64,000 bases of DNA from REEB95 sp035934995 (GCA_035934995.1 DASYXI010000037.1:77876-141875); one strand, 5' to 3'; positions 53,340-63,020 are shown, counted from the stretch's first letter. Program-made: numbers and translations. The notes: generated from the letters alone by a model not told the origin.

Positions 53340-54965
53340 ATGACGCGGTTCATTTTCATCACCGGCGGCGTGGTCTCCTCTCTGGGTAAGGGTCTTTCGG
53401 CGGCGGCGCTCGGCGCTTTGCTCCAGGCGCGTGGATTCCGCGTCCGGCTGCGGAAATTCGACCCCTATATCAACGTCGATCCGGGCACGATGAGCCCGTA
53501 TCAGCACGGCGAGGTCTATGTCACCGACGATGGCGCCGAAACCGACCTGGATCTGGGGCATTACGAGCGCTTCACCGGCGTGTCATCGCGCAAAAGCGAC
53601 AGCCAGACCACCGGCCGCATCTATTCGACCGTGATCGGCCGCGAGCGCCGCGGCGAATATCTCGGCGCCACCGTTCAGGTCATTCCGCACGTCACCGACG
53701 CCATCAAGGAGGCGATCCAGGCCGATCTCGGCGGCGAGGATTTCGTGCTCTGCGAGATCGGCGGCACAGTCGGCGACATCGAAGGCCTACCGTTCCTCGA
53801 GGCAATCAGGCAGCTCGGCAACGAACTAGGCCGCGACCGCGCGATGTACATCCACCTGACGCTGGTGCCCTATATCCCGTCGGCCGGCGAATTGAAGAGC
53901 AAGCCGACACAGCACAGCGTCAAGGAGCTCCTCGGTCTCGGCATCCAGCCCGACATTCTCCTGTGCCGCTGCGACCGCGAAATCCCCGAAAGCGCGCGCA
54001 AGAAGATCGCGCTGTTCTGCAATCTGCGCGAGGAACGTGTCATTCCGGCGCTCGATGTCGACACCATCTACGACGTGCCGACGGCCTATCACAAGCAGGG
54101 CCTCGATCGCGAAGTCTGCCGTCATTTCGGCCTGAACGCGCGCGAGCCCGATCTGGCGCGCTGGTCCGATATCGTCGGCCGCATCCGCAAGCCCGAAGGC
54201 GCCGTCACCATCGCCGTCGTCGGCAAATACACGCATCTGCCCGACAGCTATAAATCGCTGGCCGAAGCGCTGGCCCACGGCGGCATCGCCAACAATGTTG
54301 GCGTCAAGCTGAACTGGTTCGATTCCGAAATCTTCGAGCAAGAGGACGCGGTCAGCCATCTCGTCGGCGTCAACGGCATTCTGGTGCCCGGCGGCTTCGG
54401 CGAACGCGGCAGCGAAGGCAAGATCGAGGCCGCGCGGTTCGCCCGCGAACGTAAGGTGCCGTATTTCGGCATCTGCTTCGGCATGCAGATGGCGGTGATC
54501 GAAGCCGCGCGGCACCTGGCTGGCCTTAACGGCGCCGGCTCGACCGAATTCGGCCCCTGCGCCGAGCCGGTGATCGGCCTGATGACCGAATGGATGAAGG
54601 GCAATCAGCTCGAGAAGCGTAAATCCAACGGCGATCTCGGCGGCACCATGCGCCTCGGCGCCTATCCGGCGAAGCTGGCCGCTGGCTCGCGTGTCGCCGA
54701 AATCTACGGCACGACCGAGATCAGCGAGCGTCACCGCCACCGCTACGAGGTCAACGTCAACTACAAGCCGAAGCTGGAGAAAACCGGCATGCGCTTTTCC
54801 GGCATGTCGCCTGACGGCGAATTGCCCGAAATCGTCGAGTTCCCCGACCATCCGTGGTTCATCGGCGTCCAGTTCCACCCCGAGCTCAAATCCAAGCCCT
54901 TCGACCCGCATCCGCTCTTCACCTCGTTCATCAAGGCGGCGGTGGAGCAGTCTCGCCTCGTTTAG
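53340..54965 (+). CDS. pyrG: CTP synthase
   Basis: A 541-residue enzyme. The N-terminal synthetase domain begins MTRFIFITGGVVSSLGKGLS, with the P-loop and DPYINVDPGTMSPYQHGEV; the C-terminal glutaminase has Cys in FGICFGMQMAVIEAARH and His-Glu in GVQFHPELKSKP. It makes CTP from UTP and glutamine. Length is normal. Followed after 24 bases by kdsA, as in many alphaproteobacteria. Confidence 0.98.
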   Translation: MTRFIFITGGVVSSLGKGLSAAALGALLQARGFRVRLRKFDPYINVDPGTMSPYQHGEVYVTDDGAETDLDLGHYERFTGVSSRKSDSQTTGRIYSTVIGRERRGEYLGATVQVIPHVTDAIKEAIQADLGGEDFVLCEIGGTVGDIEGLPFLEAIRQLGNELGRDRAMYIHLTLVPYIPSAGELKSKPTQHSVKELLGLGIQPDILLCRCDREIPESARKKIALFCNLREERVIPALDVDTIYDVPTAYHKQGLDREVCRHFGLNAREPDLARWSDIVGRIRKPEGAVTIAVVGKYTHLPDSYKSLAEALAHGGIANNVGVKLNWFDSEIFEQEDAVSHLVGVNGILVPGGFGERGSEGKIEAARFARERKVPYFGICFGMQMAVIEAARHLAGLNGAGSTEFGPCAEPVIGLMTEWMKGNQLEKRKSNGDLGGTMRLGAYPAKLAAGSRVAEIYGTTEISERHRHRYEVNVNYKPKLEKTGMRFSGMSPDGELPEIVEFPDHPWFIGVQFHPELKSKPFDPHPLFTSFIKAAVEQSRLV

Positions 54966-54989
54966 GCGGCTGCTATATAAGTGTCGGCC

Positions 54990-55829
54990 ATGACCGCGCC
55001 GCGGCACGTCCATATCGGGAACATCACGCTCGGCAATGATCGGCCGCTGGCGGTGATCGCCGGTCCGTGCGTGCTCGAAAGCCGCGCGCACGCGATGGAA
55101 ATGAGCCACGCGCTGGTCGAGCTCACCGGCAAGCTCGGCATCGGCCTGATCTACAAGACCTCGTTCGACAAGGCGAACCGCACCTCGGGCGAAAGCCCGC
55201 GCGGCATGGGCCTCGAGGCCGCGCTGCCGATCCTCGCCGAGGTGCGCGAGAAATACGGCTGTCCGGTGCTGACCGACGTGCACGCGGCCGAGCAATGCGC
55301 GTCCGTTGCCGAAGTCGTCGACGTGCTACAGATTCCGGCCTTCCTGTGCCGTCAGACCGACTTGCTGGTCGCCGCCGCCAAAACCAAGCGCGCGATCAAC
55401 GTCAAAAAGGGCCAGTTCCTGGCGCCGGGCGACATGAAGAACGTCGCCGCGAAGATTTCCAAAGCCGGCAACGACAATATCCTGCTGTGCGAACGCGGTG
55501 TGTCGTTCGGCTATAACACGCTGGTCTCCGACATGCGGTCGCTGCCGATCATGGCGCAGACCGGCTATCCGGTGGTGTTCGACGCGACGCATTCGGTGCA
55601 GCAGCCGGGCGGGCAGGGCGACAAAAGCGGCGGCGAACGGCAATACGTGCCCATGCTCGCACGCGCGGCCGTAAGTGTCGGCGTCGCCGCCGTATTCATG
55701 GAAACCCACCAGGATCCCGATCACGCGCCGTCGGACGGACCCAACATGGTTCATCTGAAGGACATGCCGGCCTTGCTCCGGCAGTTGATGGAATTCGACA
55801 AACTGGCAAAAGCCAACGGCCATACATGA
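54990..55829 (+). CDS. kdsA: 3-deoxy-D-manno-octulosonate 8-phosphate synthase
   Basis: A 279-residue TIM barrel: VIAGPCVLESRAHAMEMSHA, YKTSFDKANRTSGESPRGMG, VLTDVHAAEQC, LQIPAFLCRQTDLLVAAA, NVKKGQFLAPGDMKNV and VFDATHSVQQPGG. It condenses arabinose 5-phosphate and PEP to Kdo 8-phosphate, the inner core sugar that is added to lipid A made by the lpx genes at 19-23 kb. The ATG at 54990 is preferred to the GTG three codons upstream. Confidence 0.97.
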   Translation: MTAPRHVHIGNITLGNDRPLAVIAGPCVLESRAHAMEMSHALVELTGKLGIGLIYKTSFDKANRTSGESPRGMGLEAALPILAEVREKYGCPVLTDVHAAEQCASVAEVVDVLQIPAFLCRQTDLLVAAAKTKRAINVKKGQFLAPGDMKNVAAKISKAGNDNILLCERGVSFGYNTLVSDMRSLPIMAQTGYPVVFDATHSVQQPGGQGDKSGGERQYVPMLARAAVSVGVAAVFMETHQDPDHAPSDGPNMVHLKDMPALLRQLMEFDKLAKANGHT

Positions 55830-55840
55830 AAAGTTCTTTT

Positions 55841-55915
55841 GTCATGCGCGGGCGTGACCCGCGCATCCACGTCTTTATGGATGGCGTGGATGGCCGGGCC
55901 GAGCCCGGCCGTGAC
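55841..55915. repeat. Intergenic palindromic repeat, copy 3 (diverged)
   Basis: A 75-bp unit related to 10970-11040: GTCATGCGCGGGCGTGACCC replaces the left arm, while GCATCCACG, TGGATGGCCGGG and CCCGGCCGTGAC are kept. Located between kdsA and eno. Confidence 0.75.
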
Positions 55916-55929
55916 GTCCGGGAGAAACC

Positions 55930-57201
55930 ATGACCGCCATCACCGATATCACCGCGCGCGAAATCCTCGACAGCCGCGGCAATCCCACCGTCGAAGTCGA
56001 TGTCGTCCTGGAAAGCGGCGCGCGCGGCCGCGCCGCCGTGCCCTCGGGTGCCTCGACCGGCACGCATGAAGCGGTCGAGTTGCGCGACGGCGATAAGAAA
56101 CGCTATGGCGGCAAGGGCGTGCGCAAGGCGGTCGATGCGGTCAACGGCGAGATCTTCGACGCCGTGTCCGGCCGCGATGCCACCGACCAGGCCGGCCTCG
56201 ACCGCGTATTGATCGATCTCGACGGCACGCCCAACAAGGCGCGGCTCGGCGCCAATGCCATCCTCGGCGTCAGCCTGGCTTGCGCCAAGGCGGCCGCGGC
56301 CGAACTCGGTCAGCCGCTTTATCGCTATATCGGCGGCGTCGAGGCGAACGTGCTGCCGGTGCCGATGATGAACGTGCTCAACGGCGGCGTGCATGCCGAC
56401 AATCCGATCGACATCCAGGAATTCATGATCGTGCCGGTCGGCGCGCCGACCATCGCCGAAGCCATCCGCACCGGCGCCGAAATCTTCCAGGCGTTGAAGA
56501 AGGCGCTCAAGGACAAGGGCCACAACACCAATGTCGGCGACGAAGGCGGCTTCGCGCCGAACCTGCAATCGGCCGACGAGGCGCTGAGCTTCATCGTGCG
56601 CGCCATCGAAGCCGCGGGCTACAAGCCGGGCGAGCAGGTGGCGCTGGCGCTCGATCCGGCCTCGACCGAATTCTGCAAGGACGGCCAGTACAAGATGGAA
56701 GGCAAGACGCTCGATTCCGGCGCGATGGTGAAATTCTACGAGGGTCTGGTATCGCGCTATCCCATCGTCTCGATCGAGGACGGCATGGCCGAGGACGATT
56801 GGGCCGGCTGGCAGGCGATCACCGCCGCGCTCGGCAAGAAGATCCAGCTCGTCGGCGACGATCTCTTCGTCACCAATCCCAAGCGCTTGGCCGAAGGCAT
56901 CGAGAAGCACGTTGGCAACGCCATCCTGATCAAGGTCAATCAGATCGGTTCGCTGAGCGAGACGCTCGAGACTATGGCGCTGGCGCGCCGCGCCACTTAC
57001 GCCCAGGTGATGTCGCACCGCTCGGGCGAAACCGAGGACGCGACCATCGCCGACCTGGCGGTCGGCACCAATTGCGGGCAGATCAAGACCGGCTCGCTGG
57101 CGCGCTCCGACCGGCTCGCCAAATACAACCAGCTCATCCGCATCGAGGAACAGCTCGGCAGCGCCGCCCGTTACCCCGGCCGCGCCGCCTTCCGGCGCTG
57201 A
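55930..57201 (+). CDS. eno: Enolase
   Basis: A 423-residue enolase: ITAREILDSRGNPTVEVDV, VPSGASTGTHEAVELRDGD, GANAILGVSLACAKAAA, MNVLNGGVHADNPIDIQEFM, VGDEGGFAPNLQSADEAL (catalytic Glu), SIEDGMAEDDW, LIKVNQIGSLSETL and SHRSGETEDATIADLAVG. It converts 2-phosphoglycerate to PEP. After the stop, two small hairpins (57237-57253 GAGTCG/CGACTC and 57257-57275 GATTCC/GGAATC) occur without U runs. Confidence 0.98.
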   Translation: MTAITDITAREILDSRGNPTVEVDVVLESGARGRAAVPSGASTGTHEAVELRDGDKKRYGGKGVRKAVDAVNGEIFDAVSGRDATDQAGLDRVLIDLDGTPNKARLGANAILGVSLACAKAAAAELGQPLYRYIGGVEANVLPVPMMNVLNGGVHADNPIDIQEFMIVPVGAPTIAEAIRTGAEIFQALKKALKDKGHNTNVGDEGGFAPNLQSADEALSFIVRAIEAAGYKPGEQVALALDPASTEFCKDGQYKMEGKTLDSGAMVKFYEGLVSRYPIVSIEDGMAEDDWAGWQAITAALGKKIQLVGDDLFVTNPKRLAEGIEKHVGNAILIKVNQIGSLSETLETMALARRATYAQVMSHRSGETEDATIADLAVGTNCGQIKTGSLARSDRLAKYNQLIRIEEQLGSAARYPGRAAFRR

Positions 57202-57322
57202 TCGCGAATCTGTGGATTACCTGAGATTTGACAGTAGAGTCGGCTAACGACTCGCTGATTCCAAATCACGGAATCGGAATTCATTTGACCCGGCGGCTCG
57301 GCCGTGATTCAAACGAGTCGTC

Positions 57323-57643
57323 ATGGACGTGTTGTATGCGTTGCGCGCCCGCGGGCGCCACATCGTCGGTCCGGTGCTCGGCTTCACGCTGTGCGCCTAT
57401 TTCGCTTATCATCTGGTCGAAGGCGATCGCGGCTTGCTGGCGTTGTGGAACCTGCAAACCCAGGTGCGCGACGCGCAAGCGACCTTGAGCCAGCTCCAGG
57501 CGGAGCGCGATCCGCTGGCCAAGCGCGTGTCGCTGCTCCAGGGCAATCACATCGACCGCGATTTTCTCGACCAGCAGGTGCGCGCGATGCTGAATTACGC
57601 CGCCCCCGGCGAGCTCGTCATCTATTACCCGAAGGCGCAATAA
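57323..57643 (+). CDS. ftsB: FtsB/DivIC-family septum formation protein
   Basis: A 106-residue bitopic protein: a short cytoplasmic basic start (RARGRHIVG), one helix (PVLGFTLCAYFAYHLVEG), then a periplasmic leucine-rich coiled coil (LLALWNLQTQVRDAQATLSQLQAERDPL) and a conserved end (DRDFLDQQVRAMLNYAAPGELVIYY). It links FtsQ and FtsL in the divisome. Its place between eno and pdhA is the usual one in alphaproteobacteria. Confidence 0.9.
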   Translation: MDVLYALRARGRHIVGPVLGFTLCAYFAYHLVEGDRGLLALWNLQTQVRDAQATLSQLQAERDPLAKRVSLLQGNHIDRDFLDQQVRAMLNYAAPGELVIYYPKAQ

Positions 57644-57925
57644 CCCGGGCCCATCGGCCGGACGGCTCGCGCACGGCGCGGCCATTCGCGGAAAGATCAC
57701 ACGCCCGCGCTGGTGGTCCGCGATACGGTCGCGCGCCTTAGGGCCGGAACGCGACGGTCGTCCAGCAAGCTTTTCAGATTGCTTAACTTGAAATCAGTTA
57801 AGTTTCATTTTTCTTTGTATAACAACCGTTTGTGAATAGTTTGGTTGCATTGTTAGCGGTGGCTGGGTAGGGATAGCGGTGCGTCGCCGCGGTCGCTGCG
57901 TCGCCGTTGAATTCCGGGAGATACC
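57644..57925 (+). promoter_or_regulatory. Upstream region of the pyruvate dehydrogenase operon with palindrome
   Basis: No gene is visible in these 282 bases. A clear shift to AT-rich DNA occurs at about 57770-57850. Within it, CTTAACT-TGAAATC-AGTTAAG (57782-57802) is a 7+7-bp palindrome, a plausible site for a dimeric regulator. The promoter should follow (the AT-rich stretch includes TTTGTATAAC at 57814-57823), about 100 bases upstream of the pdhA start. Confidence 0.5.
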
Positions 57926-58954
57926 ATGGCCGTCGCCGCCAAGCGCAAGCCCAAGTCCCGCCCCGACGAGCCCGTCGAAGCCGAAGTCTCTGCCGAAAAA
58001 CTGCTCGATCTCTACCGCGCCATGCTGCTCATCCGCCGCTTCGAGGAGAAGGCGGGCCAGATGTACGGCATGGGGCTGATCGGCGGCTTCTGTCATCTCT
58101 ATATCGGCGAAGAAGCGGTGGTCACCGGCGCCATGGCCGTGGCCGAACCCGGCGACACAGTCATCACCGCGTACCGCGATCACGGACACATGCTGGCTTG
58201 CGGCATGGATCCGAAAGGCGTCATGGCCGAGCTCACCGGCCGCCGCACCGGCTATTCGCACGGCAAGGGCGGCTCGATGCACATGTTTTCGCGCGAGAAG
58301 AATTTCTTCGGCGGCCACGGCATCGTCGGCGCCTGCGTGCCGCTCGGCACCGGTTTGGGATTCGCGCACCGCTATCGCGACAACAAGCGCGTGTCGTTCA
58401 CCTTCCTCGGCGACGGCGCGATGAACCAGGGTCAAGTCTACGAAAGCTTCAACATGGCGGCGTTGTGGAAGCTGCCGGTGGTCTACATCATCGAGAACAA
58501 CCGCTACGGCATGGGCACGTCCATCGCGCGCTCCTCGGCGTCGCCCAATCTGTTCGGCCGCGCCGCGCCGTTCGGCATTCCCGGCCACCAGATCGACGGC
58601 ATGAACGTGCTGGCGGTGATCGCGGCCGTGCAGGAAGCCGTCGAATACGCGCGCGGCGGCAAGGGGCCGTACGTTCTCGAAATGCTGACCTATCGCTATC
58701 GCGGCCATTCGATGTCCGATCCCGCCAAATACCGCAGCAAGGACGAAGTCAGCCGCATGCGCCAGGAGCACGACCCGATCGACCAGGTGCGCAAGCGTTT
58801 GATCGACGGCGGCCTCGCCGACGAAAACCGGCTCAAGGAAATCGACGACGCGGTCAAGGCGCAGATCACCGAAGCCGCCGATTTCGCGCAGCAAAGCCCG
58901 GAACCCGATCCAAGCGAGCTGTGGACCGACGTCTACGGCGAGGCGAGTGCTTGA
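57926..58954 (+). CDS. pdhA: Pyruvate dehydrogenase E1 alpha subunit
   Basis: A 342-residue subunit: LYRAMLLIRRFEEKAGQMYG, GFCHLYIGEEAVVTGAM, YRDHGHMLACGMDP, GGSMHMFSREKNFFGGHGIVG, the thiamine-PP motif GDGAMNQGQVYESFNMAALW...NN (Gly-Asp-Gly to Asn-Asn), and YRYRGHSMSDPAKYRSK with the phosphorylation-loop-like sequence. With PdhB it decarboxylates pyruvate. GGGAG lies before the ATG. Two bases separate it from pdhB. Confidence 0.97.
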   Translation: MAVAAKRKPKSRPDEPVEAEVSAEKLLDLYRAMLLIRRFEEKAGQMYGMGLIGGFCHLYIGEEAVVTGAMAVAEPGDTVITAYRDHGHMLACGMDPKGVMAELTGRRTGYSHGKGGSMHMFSREKNFFGGHGIVGACVPLGTGLGFAHRYRDNKRVSFTFLGDGAMNQGQVYESFNMAALWKLPVVYIIENNRYGMGTSIARSSASPNLFGRAAPFGIPGHQIDGMNVLAVIAAVQEAVEYARGGKGPYVLEMLTYRYRGHSMSDPAKYRSKDEVSRMRQEHDPIDQVRKRLIDGGLADENRLKEIDDAVKAQITEAADFAQQSPEPDPSELWTDVYGEASA

Positions 58955-58956
58955 CC

Positions 58957-60315
58957 ATGGTCGACATTCTGATGCCGGCGCTCTCGCCCACCATGACCGA
59001 GGGCAAGCTCGCCAAGTGGCACAAGCAGGTCGGCGACGCGATCAAGGCGGGCGACGTCCTCGCCGAGATCGAGACCGACAAGGCGACGATGGAATTCGAG
59101 GCGGTCGACGAGGGCACGCTTTCCGAGATCCTCGTGCCCGAAGGCAGCGAGCATATCGCCGTCAACGCGCCGATCGCGCGCATCGCCGACGAAGGCGAGC
59201 CGGCGAAGCCGGCTGCCGCCAAACCGGCGGCGCCGCAACCGGCCGCGCCGCCGCTTGCTCCGAAAGCGCCGCCGCAAGCGGCAAGCGCGCCGCCTCCGCC
59301 GCGGCCCGCCGCCGAGAGCGAATGGACGGGACCGAGCACGACCATGACCGTGCGCGACGCCTTACGCGACGCCATGGCCGAGGAGATGCGCCGCGACGGC
59401 GACGTGTTCCTGATCGGCGAGGAAGTCGCCGAATATCAAGGCGCCTACAAGGTGAGTCAGGGTCTGCTCGCGGAATTTGGCGCGCGCCGCGTCATCGACA
59501 CGCCGATTTCGGAACATGCCTTCGCCGGCCTTGGCGTCGGCGCGGCGATGGCGGGCCTCAAGCCCATCGTCGAATTCATGACGTGGAATTTTGCCATGCA
59601 GGCGATCGACCAGCTGGTCAATTCGGCGGCGAAGACGCGCTATATGTCGGGCGGTCAGATGAGTTGCCCGATCGTCTTCCGTGGTCCCAACGGCGCGGCC
59701 GCACGGGTGGCGGCGCAGCACAGCCAGGATTACGCCTCGTGGTACGCGCATGTGCCCGGCCTCAAGGTGGTCGCGCCCTACAGCGGCGCCGACCACAAGG
59801 GTCTGCTCAAGGCGGCGATCCGCGATCCCAATCCGGTGATCTTTCTTGAGAACGAAATCCTCTACGGCGCGAGTTTCCCGGTACCGAGTGACCCCGATTA
59901 CATCGTGCCGATCGGCTGCGCGCGCATCGTGCGCCCGGGCGAGCACGTCACCATTACCGCCTATTCGCGCATGGTCGAAGTCGCCGAACGCGCGGCCGAT
60001 GCGCTGGCGGGCGAGGGCATCTCCGCCGAGGTGATCGATCTGCGCACGCTGCGCCCCTTGGATATTGAAACCATCGTTGACAGCGTCAAGAAAACCAACC
60101 GGCTGGTCTCGGTCGAGGAGGGCTGGGCGTTCGCCGGCATCGGCGCCGAGATCGCGGCGCAGATCATGGAGCACGCGTTCGACTGGCTCGATGCGCCGCC
60201 GGCGCGCGTCGCCGGCAAGGACGTGCCGATGCCCTATGCCGCCAATCTCGAGCACCTCGCCTTGCCGCAGCTGGACGATATCGTCGCCGCGGCCAAAGCC
60301 GTCGGCTATCGCTGA
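58957..60315 (+). CDS. pdhB: Pyruvate dehydrogenase E1 beta subunit with N-terminal lipoyl domain
   Basis: A 452-residue protein. Residues 1-80 are a complete lipoyl domain (ILMPALSPTMTEGKLAKWHK, with lipoyl Lys in EIETDKATMEFE), nearly copied from that of PdhC at 60324. An Ala/Pro linker (about 85-128) leads to the beta domain: TVRDALRDAMAEEMRRDGDV, LIGEEVAEYQGAYKVSQGLL, PIVEFMTWNFAMQAIDQLVNSAAKTRYMSGGQ, LKVVAPYSGADHKGLL and VSVEEGWAFAGIGAEI. The lipoyl-E1beta fusion is known in alphaproteobacteria and adds a second swinging arm to the complex. Confidence 0.97.
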   Translation: MVDILMPALSPTMTEGKLAKWHKQVGDAIKAGDVLAEIETDKATMEFEAVDEGTLSEILVPEGSEHIAVNAPIARIADEGEPAKPAAAKPAAPQPAAPPLAPKAPPQAASAPPPPRPAAESEWTGPSTTMTVRDALRDAMAEEMRRDGDVFLIGEEVAEYQGAYKVSQGLLAEFGARRVIDTPISEHAFAGLGVGAAMAGLKPIVEFMTWNFAMQAIDQLVNSAAKTRYMSGGQMSCPIVFRGPNGAAARVAAQHSQDYASWYAHVPGLKVVAPYSGADHKGLLKAAIRDPNPVIFLENEILYGASFPVPSDPDYIVPIGCARIVRPGEHVTITAYSRMVEVAERAADALAGEGISAEVIDLRTLRPLDIETIVDSVKKTNRLVSVEEGWAFAGIGAEIAAQIMEHAFDWLDAPPARVAGKDVPMPYAANLEHLALPQLDDIVAAAKAVGYR

Positions 60316-60323
60316 GCGCACGC

Positions 60324-61613
60324 ATGCCGACGCAAATCCTCATGCCCGCGCTGTCGCCCACCATGACCGAGGGCAGTCTCGCCAAGTGGCACAAGAAGGA
60401 AGGCGACGCGGTCAAGGCCGGCGACGTCCTCGCCGAGATCGAGACCGACAAGGCGACGATGGAATTCGAGGCCGTCGACGAAGGCACGCTCGGCCGCATC
60501 CTGGTGCCCGAGGGCACGCAGCACGTCGCCGTCAACCAGCCGATCGCCGTGATCCTGGGCGAAGGCGAAAGCGCGTCCGACATCAAGGCGGCCCCGGCAG
60601 CGAAACCTGCGCCAGCGTCCGCGCCCAAGGCCGAAGCGAAACCGCCAGCGCCAGCCGCGAAGCCGACGTCGGCACCGGCGCCACAGCCTGCGGCCGCGTC
60701 GGCCCCGCGCCCCGCTGTGCCGCCGCGTGCCGGCGGCCGCGTCTTCGCCAGTCCGCTGGCACGTCGCTTGGCCCAGGACGCCAGGCTCGATCTGGCCAAT
60801 CTGCGCGGCAGCGGCCCGCACGGCCGTATCGTCAAGGCCGACGTCGAAGCGGCGCGGGCAGGCGGCGGTGCCGCGCCCGGCATGCGCGCGCCGAGCTTTC
60901 GCAAGGAGCGCATCGTCGCCGAAATCGGCAATCTTGCTTATACCGAGGTTCCGCTCACCGGCATGCGTCGCACCATCGCCACGCGCATGGCGGAATCGAT
61001 GGCGCACGCGCCGCATTTCTTTCTCACCATCGATTGCGAAATCGACGCGCTGCTCAAAGCGCGGCAGGAGATCAACGAGGCGGCGGGCCTCAAGGTCTCG
61101 GTCAACGATTTCGTCATCCGCGCCGCGGCGCTGACGCTGCGTCAGGTGCCGCTCGCCAATGCCTCGTATACGGACGATGCGATCCTGCGTTGGAACGACG
61201 TCAACGTCGCCGTCGCGGTCGCGCTCGACGATGGCCTGATCACGCCGATCGTCAAGAACGCCGACCAGAAGCGCGTGCCGGACATCGCCGCCGAGATGCG
61301 CGATCTCGGCATGCGCGCGCGCCAGGGCAAGCTCAAGCTCTCGGAGTTCCAGGGCGGCACGTTCTCGATCTCCAACCTCGGCATGTATGGCGTGCGCGAA
61401 TTCACGGCCGTGATCAACCCGCCGCAGGCGTGCATTCTTGCCGTCGGCGTCGGCGAAGAGCGGCCGGTGGCGCGTCATGGCGGCCTTGCGGTCGCCCATG
61501 TGATGACCTGCACGCTCGGCTGCGATCATCGGGTGCTCAACGGCGCCGAAGGCGCGGTCTGGCTGCAAGCCTTCAAGAAGCTGATCGAGGCGCCGGCGGC
61601 GCTGCTGGTCTAG
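60324..61613 (+). CDS. pdhC: Dihydrolipoamide acetyltransferase (E2 of pyruvate dehydrogenase)
   Basis: A 429-residue E2. Lipoyl domain at residues 1-80 (lipoyl Lys in EIETDKATMEFE), an Ala/Pro/Lys linker, the peripheral subunit-binding domain at about 138-172 (FASPLARRLAQDARLDLANL, GPHGRIVKADVEAA), and the catalytic core from about 205 (TIATRMAESMAHAPHFFLTI, FSISNLGMYGVREFTAVINPPQACILAVG), ending with the active His in CDHRVLNGAEGAVWL. It moves the acetyl group to CoA. Eight bases after pdhB. Confidence 0.97.
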   Translation: MPTQILMPALSPTMTEGSLAKWHKKEGDAVKAGDVLAEIETDKATMEFEAVDEGTLGRILVPEGTQHVAVNQPIAVILGEGESASDIKAAPAAKPAPASAPKAEAKPPAPAAKPTSAPAPQPAAASAPRPAVPPRAGGRVFASPLARRLAQDARLDLANLRGSGPHGRIVKADVEAARAGGGAAPGMRAPSFRKERIVAEIGNLAYTEVPLTGMRRTIATRMAESMAHAPHFFLTIDCEIDALLKARQEINEAAGLKVSVNDFVIRAAALTLRQVPLANASYTDDAILRWNDVNVAVAVALDDGLITPIVKNADQKRVPDIAAEMRDLGMRARQGKLKLSEFQGGTFSISNLGMYGVREFTAVINPPQACILAVGVGEERPVARHGGLAVAHVMTCTLGCDHRVLNGAEGAVWLQAFKKLIEAPAALLV

Positions 61614-61621
61614 GAGAAACC

Positions 61622-63016
61622 ATGGCCGAAACCTCTTTCGACGTGATCGTCATCGGCGGCGGGCCGGGCGGCTACGTCGCCGCCATCCGTGCGGCGCAGC
61701 TCGGCATGAAGACCGCGGTCGTCGAGCGCGAGCATCTCGGCGGTATCTGCCTCAATTGGGGCTGCATCCCGACGAAGGCGCTGCTGCGTACGTCCGAGAT
61801 CAACCACCTGCTGCACCATCTCGGCGATTACGGCTTCAGCGCCAAGGACGTGTCGTTCGACCTGAAGAAGATCGTCGAGCGCTCGCGCAAAGTGGCGAAT
61901 CAGCTGTCGTCCGGCGTCGGCTTCCTGATGAAGAAGAACAAGATCACCGTGTTCGACGGCAGCGCCGTGCTGGCCGGGAAGGGCAAGGTGAAAGTCAGCG
62001 GTAAGACCAGCGCCGATCTCACGGCCAAGCACATCATCGTCGCCACCGGCGCGCGGGCACGTTCGCTGCCGGGACTCGAGCCCGACGGCAAGCTGGTCTG
62101 GACCTACAAAGAGGCGATGATTCCGCCGACTATGCCCAAGTCGATCCTCGTTGTCGGCTCGGGCGCCATCGGCATCGAATTCGCCAGCTTTTACCGCAAT
62201 CTCGGCTGCGACGTGACGGTGGTCGAGGTGCTGGACCGCATCCTGCCGGTCGAGGACGAGGAGATCTCGGCTTTCGCGCGCAAGAGCTTCGAAAAGCAGG
62301 GCATGACGATCCACACCTCGGCGACGGTGAAGGCGCTGAAGAAGGGCGCCAACGACGTCACGGCGACCGCCGAGGCACAGGGAAAAAGCTTTGAAATCAA
62401 GGCTGAGCGGGTCATTCTTGCGATCGGCATCGTCGGCAATGTCGAGAATGTCGGCCTCGAAGGCACCAAGGTGAAGGTCGAGAAGACGCACATCGTGGTC
62501 GACAAATGGTGCGCGACCGGCGAGGCCGGGGTTTACGCCATCGGCGACGTCATCGGCCCGCCGTGGCTGGCGCACAAGGCGATGCATGAAGGCGTGCTGT
62601 GCGTCGAGCACATCGCCGGCCTCAACACGGCGCATCCATTGGACGTCAGAAATGTTCCAGGCTGCACCTATTGCATGCCGCAGGTGGCGAGCATCGGCCT
62701 GACCGAGAAGGCGGCCAAGGCCGCCGGCTATCAGGTCAAGGTCGGCCACTTCCCCTATATCGGCAACGGCAAGGCGATCGCGCTCGGCGAGCCCGAAGGC
62801 ATGATCAAGACCGTGTTCGATGCCAAAACCGGCGAGCTGTTGGGTGCGCACATGATCGGCGCCGAAGTTACCGAGCTGATTCAGGGTTACGCCATCGCCA
62901 AGAGCTGCGAAAGCACCGAACAGGAGCTGATGGCGACCATCTTCCCGCATCCGACGCTGTCGGAGATGATGCACGAAGCGGTGCTTGAGGCCTATGGCCG
63001 CGCCCTCCACATCTGA
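61622..63016 (+). CDS. lpdA: Dihydrolipoamide dehydrogenase
   Basis: A 464-residue flavoprotein with AGGAGAAAC upstream. FAD motif VIVIGGGPGGYVAAIRAAQL, redox disulfide GGICLNWGCIPTKALL, NAD motif ILVVGSGAIGIEFASFYRNL, GVYAIGDVIGPPWLAHKAMHEG, and the C-terminal His-Glu of FPHPTLSEMMHEAVL. It re-oxidises the lipoyl arms of PdhB and PdhC. Chosen start at the ATG at 61622; the frame is open far upstream because of GC content. Confidence 0.97.
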   Translation: MAETSFDVIVIGGGPGGYVAAIRAAQLGMKTAVVEREHLGGICLNWGCIPTKALLRTSEINHLLHHLGDYGFSAKDVSFDLKKIVERSRKVANQLSSGVGFLMKKNKITVFDGSAVLAGKGKVKVSGKTSADLTAKHIIVATGARARSLPGLEPDGKLVWTYKEAMIPPTMPKSILVVGSGAIGIEFASFYRNLGCDVTVVEVLDRILPVEDEEISAFARKSFEKQGMTIHTSATVKALKKGANDVTATAEAQGKSFEIKAERVILAIGIVGNVENVGLEGTKVKVEKTHIVVDKWCATGEAGVYAIGDVIGPPWLAHKAMHEGVLCVEHIAGLNTAHPLDVRNVPGCTYCMPQVASIGLTEKAAKAAGYQVKVGHFPYIGNGKAIALGEPEGMIKTVFDAKTGELLGAHMIGAEVTELIQGYAIAKSCESTEQELMATIFPHPTLSEMMHEAVLEAYGRALHI

Positions 63017-63020
63017 CCGC

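Noticed and set aside
57228..57488. 86-codon plus-strand frame after eno
   Set aside because: It overlaps ftsB in another frame and lacks a ribosome site or family features.
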